A stretch of DNA of 64,000 bases, taken from positions 61,980,607-62,044,606 of the forward strand of contig NC_064835.1 of the NCBI RefSeq assembly GCF_024166365.1, in the 5' to 3' direction. Below are positions 63,268 to 64,000 of the stretch, piece by piece. Position 1 is the first letter of the stretch. Every line of letters starts with the position of its first letter. A model generated the notes under the pieces. It saw only the letters and a program-made list of their open reading frames with translations. It was not told the origin of the DNA and searched no databases. Origin of the DNA: Elephas maximus indicus. Its lineage: Eukaryota; Chordata; Mammalia; Proboscidea; Elephantidae. The position numbers were made by a program, and so were the translations under genes.

Positions 63268-64000
63268 CTGTAACAGAGAAGGGGGAAAGTCTGAGACTAC
63301 ATGGCTGAGCCTCCCAGCGAACCTCAGAGCTGGCAGCCCTGGGAGAGCAACGCCAAAACGCCAAGCCCCCTGACTTCAGGCAGTGAGTGGGGACCTGGCC
63401 TAATGGCACAAGAAAACAGGGTTGTAATCTTTTCTCCAACCTCTGACCACAGCCATTGGGAGTCCATTACTTCAAGCAAAGGAAAGAGCAGGGTTTAATC
63501 ATCCCGGTTAAGACAAGGTAAACTAATACTACTTTTAAAAAAAGTTCCTAAGATATTCAGGAGCTCCCTGTCAGGCTCTAATACAGAGGACTAAAAAAAA
63601 TAACCTCCCCTTTCAACTAAATTTTAATTTTAAATTTCTCTTTTATCTTAGGTAAGAATACTACAGAGTATGACTTTCAAAGAAATACACCAGGATATAC
63701 TACTGATAATCGAAAATAATTCAGGTAATTACTTACTTCTTAACTTAGTCATTTAGAAGAAAGTTGAAATGCCAAGAAAACAAAATAACCATAAAAATAG
63801 TCTGGTCTAAAAAAATGGGCACGAATGGACAAAGCAGCTCATAAAACCTGTCTCAGAATTCCAAGAATGGGTCCTAGTCCCTGAACACCATGGAGAAGCT
63901 CTGAGAGCAGGCAGGGTAAACTCTGAGAGAGGGAGTGTCTTTCACAGTCACATTTTTGTGTTTAAAAAAAAAAAAAGTATGGAAAAACTAATCATTAACT
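63268..64000 (-). other. STAMBP: STAMBP intron (partial)
   Basis: Sequence upstream of the residue-248 exon. I looked for the preceding exon (ending near the SNSES segment in human) and did not find it, so it lies beyond 64000. Poly(A) runs occur at 63591 and 63964. Confidence 0.7.

Noticed and set aside
63301..63498. Plus-strand frame starting [11 protein letters not shown]
   Set aside because: It lies in the STAMBP intron opposite to the gene and has no similarity I recognise.

Overview
This is mammalian, and specifically afrotherian, nuclear DNA. It has large introns with GT-AG splice sites and a high load of interspersed repeats. The lineage is given by about two dozen copies of a tRNA-headed SINE (the AfroSINE type) and by its partner RTE-clade LINE, whose 3' tail (ending in CAAC units) resembles the SINE tail. 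The density of both points to a paenungulate, most likely an elephant. The species call is inference; I could not run a search.

Only two protein genes are supported, both on the minus strand. At 3.2-16.6 kb is the 5' part of ACTG2 (smooth muscle gamma-actin): coding exons 3 (3206-3334) and 2 (4296-4441), a candidate non-coding exon 1 (about 16295-16336), and a CArG-box promoter (16340-16617). At 53.6-63.3 kb is the 3' part of STAMBP (AMSH, a K63-specific JAMM deubiquitinase): five exons encoding residues 248-424 of the 424-residue human protein, with every zinc ligand and the catalytic Glu present, plus the 3' UTR and poly(A) signals. STAMBP next to and upstream of ACTG2 in the same orientation matches human chromosome 2p13.1. 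The two genes are not functionally related; this is conserved synteny.

Region by region: 1-3.2 kb is ACTG2 intron 3. 4.4-16.3 kb is ACTG2 intron 1, filled with L1 3' ends, MIR, L2, a CR1/L3 fossil, hAT relics and AfroSINEs. 16.6-53.6 kb is intergenic. It holds several LTR copies (three with clear 5-bp target duplications), a long decayed L1 (20.1-26.9 kb) carrying several antisense AfroSINEs, reverse L1 3' ends, and a nested RTE cluster (44.4-49.6 kb). 53.6-64 kb is STAMBP exons and introns, including an L2 split by an L1-tail retroposon, a diverged local duplication on either side of one exon, and an RTE inserted into an AfroSINE.

I found no new gene system. The most informative structures are the layered insertions, which give a relative chronology of afrotherian retroposons, and a SINE that looks like a tRNA-Gly head fused to RTE-derived sequence.
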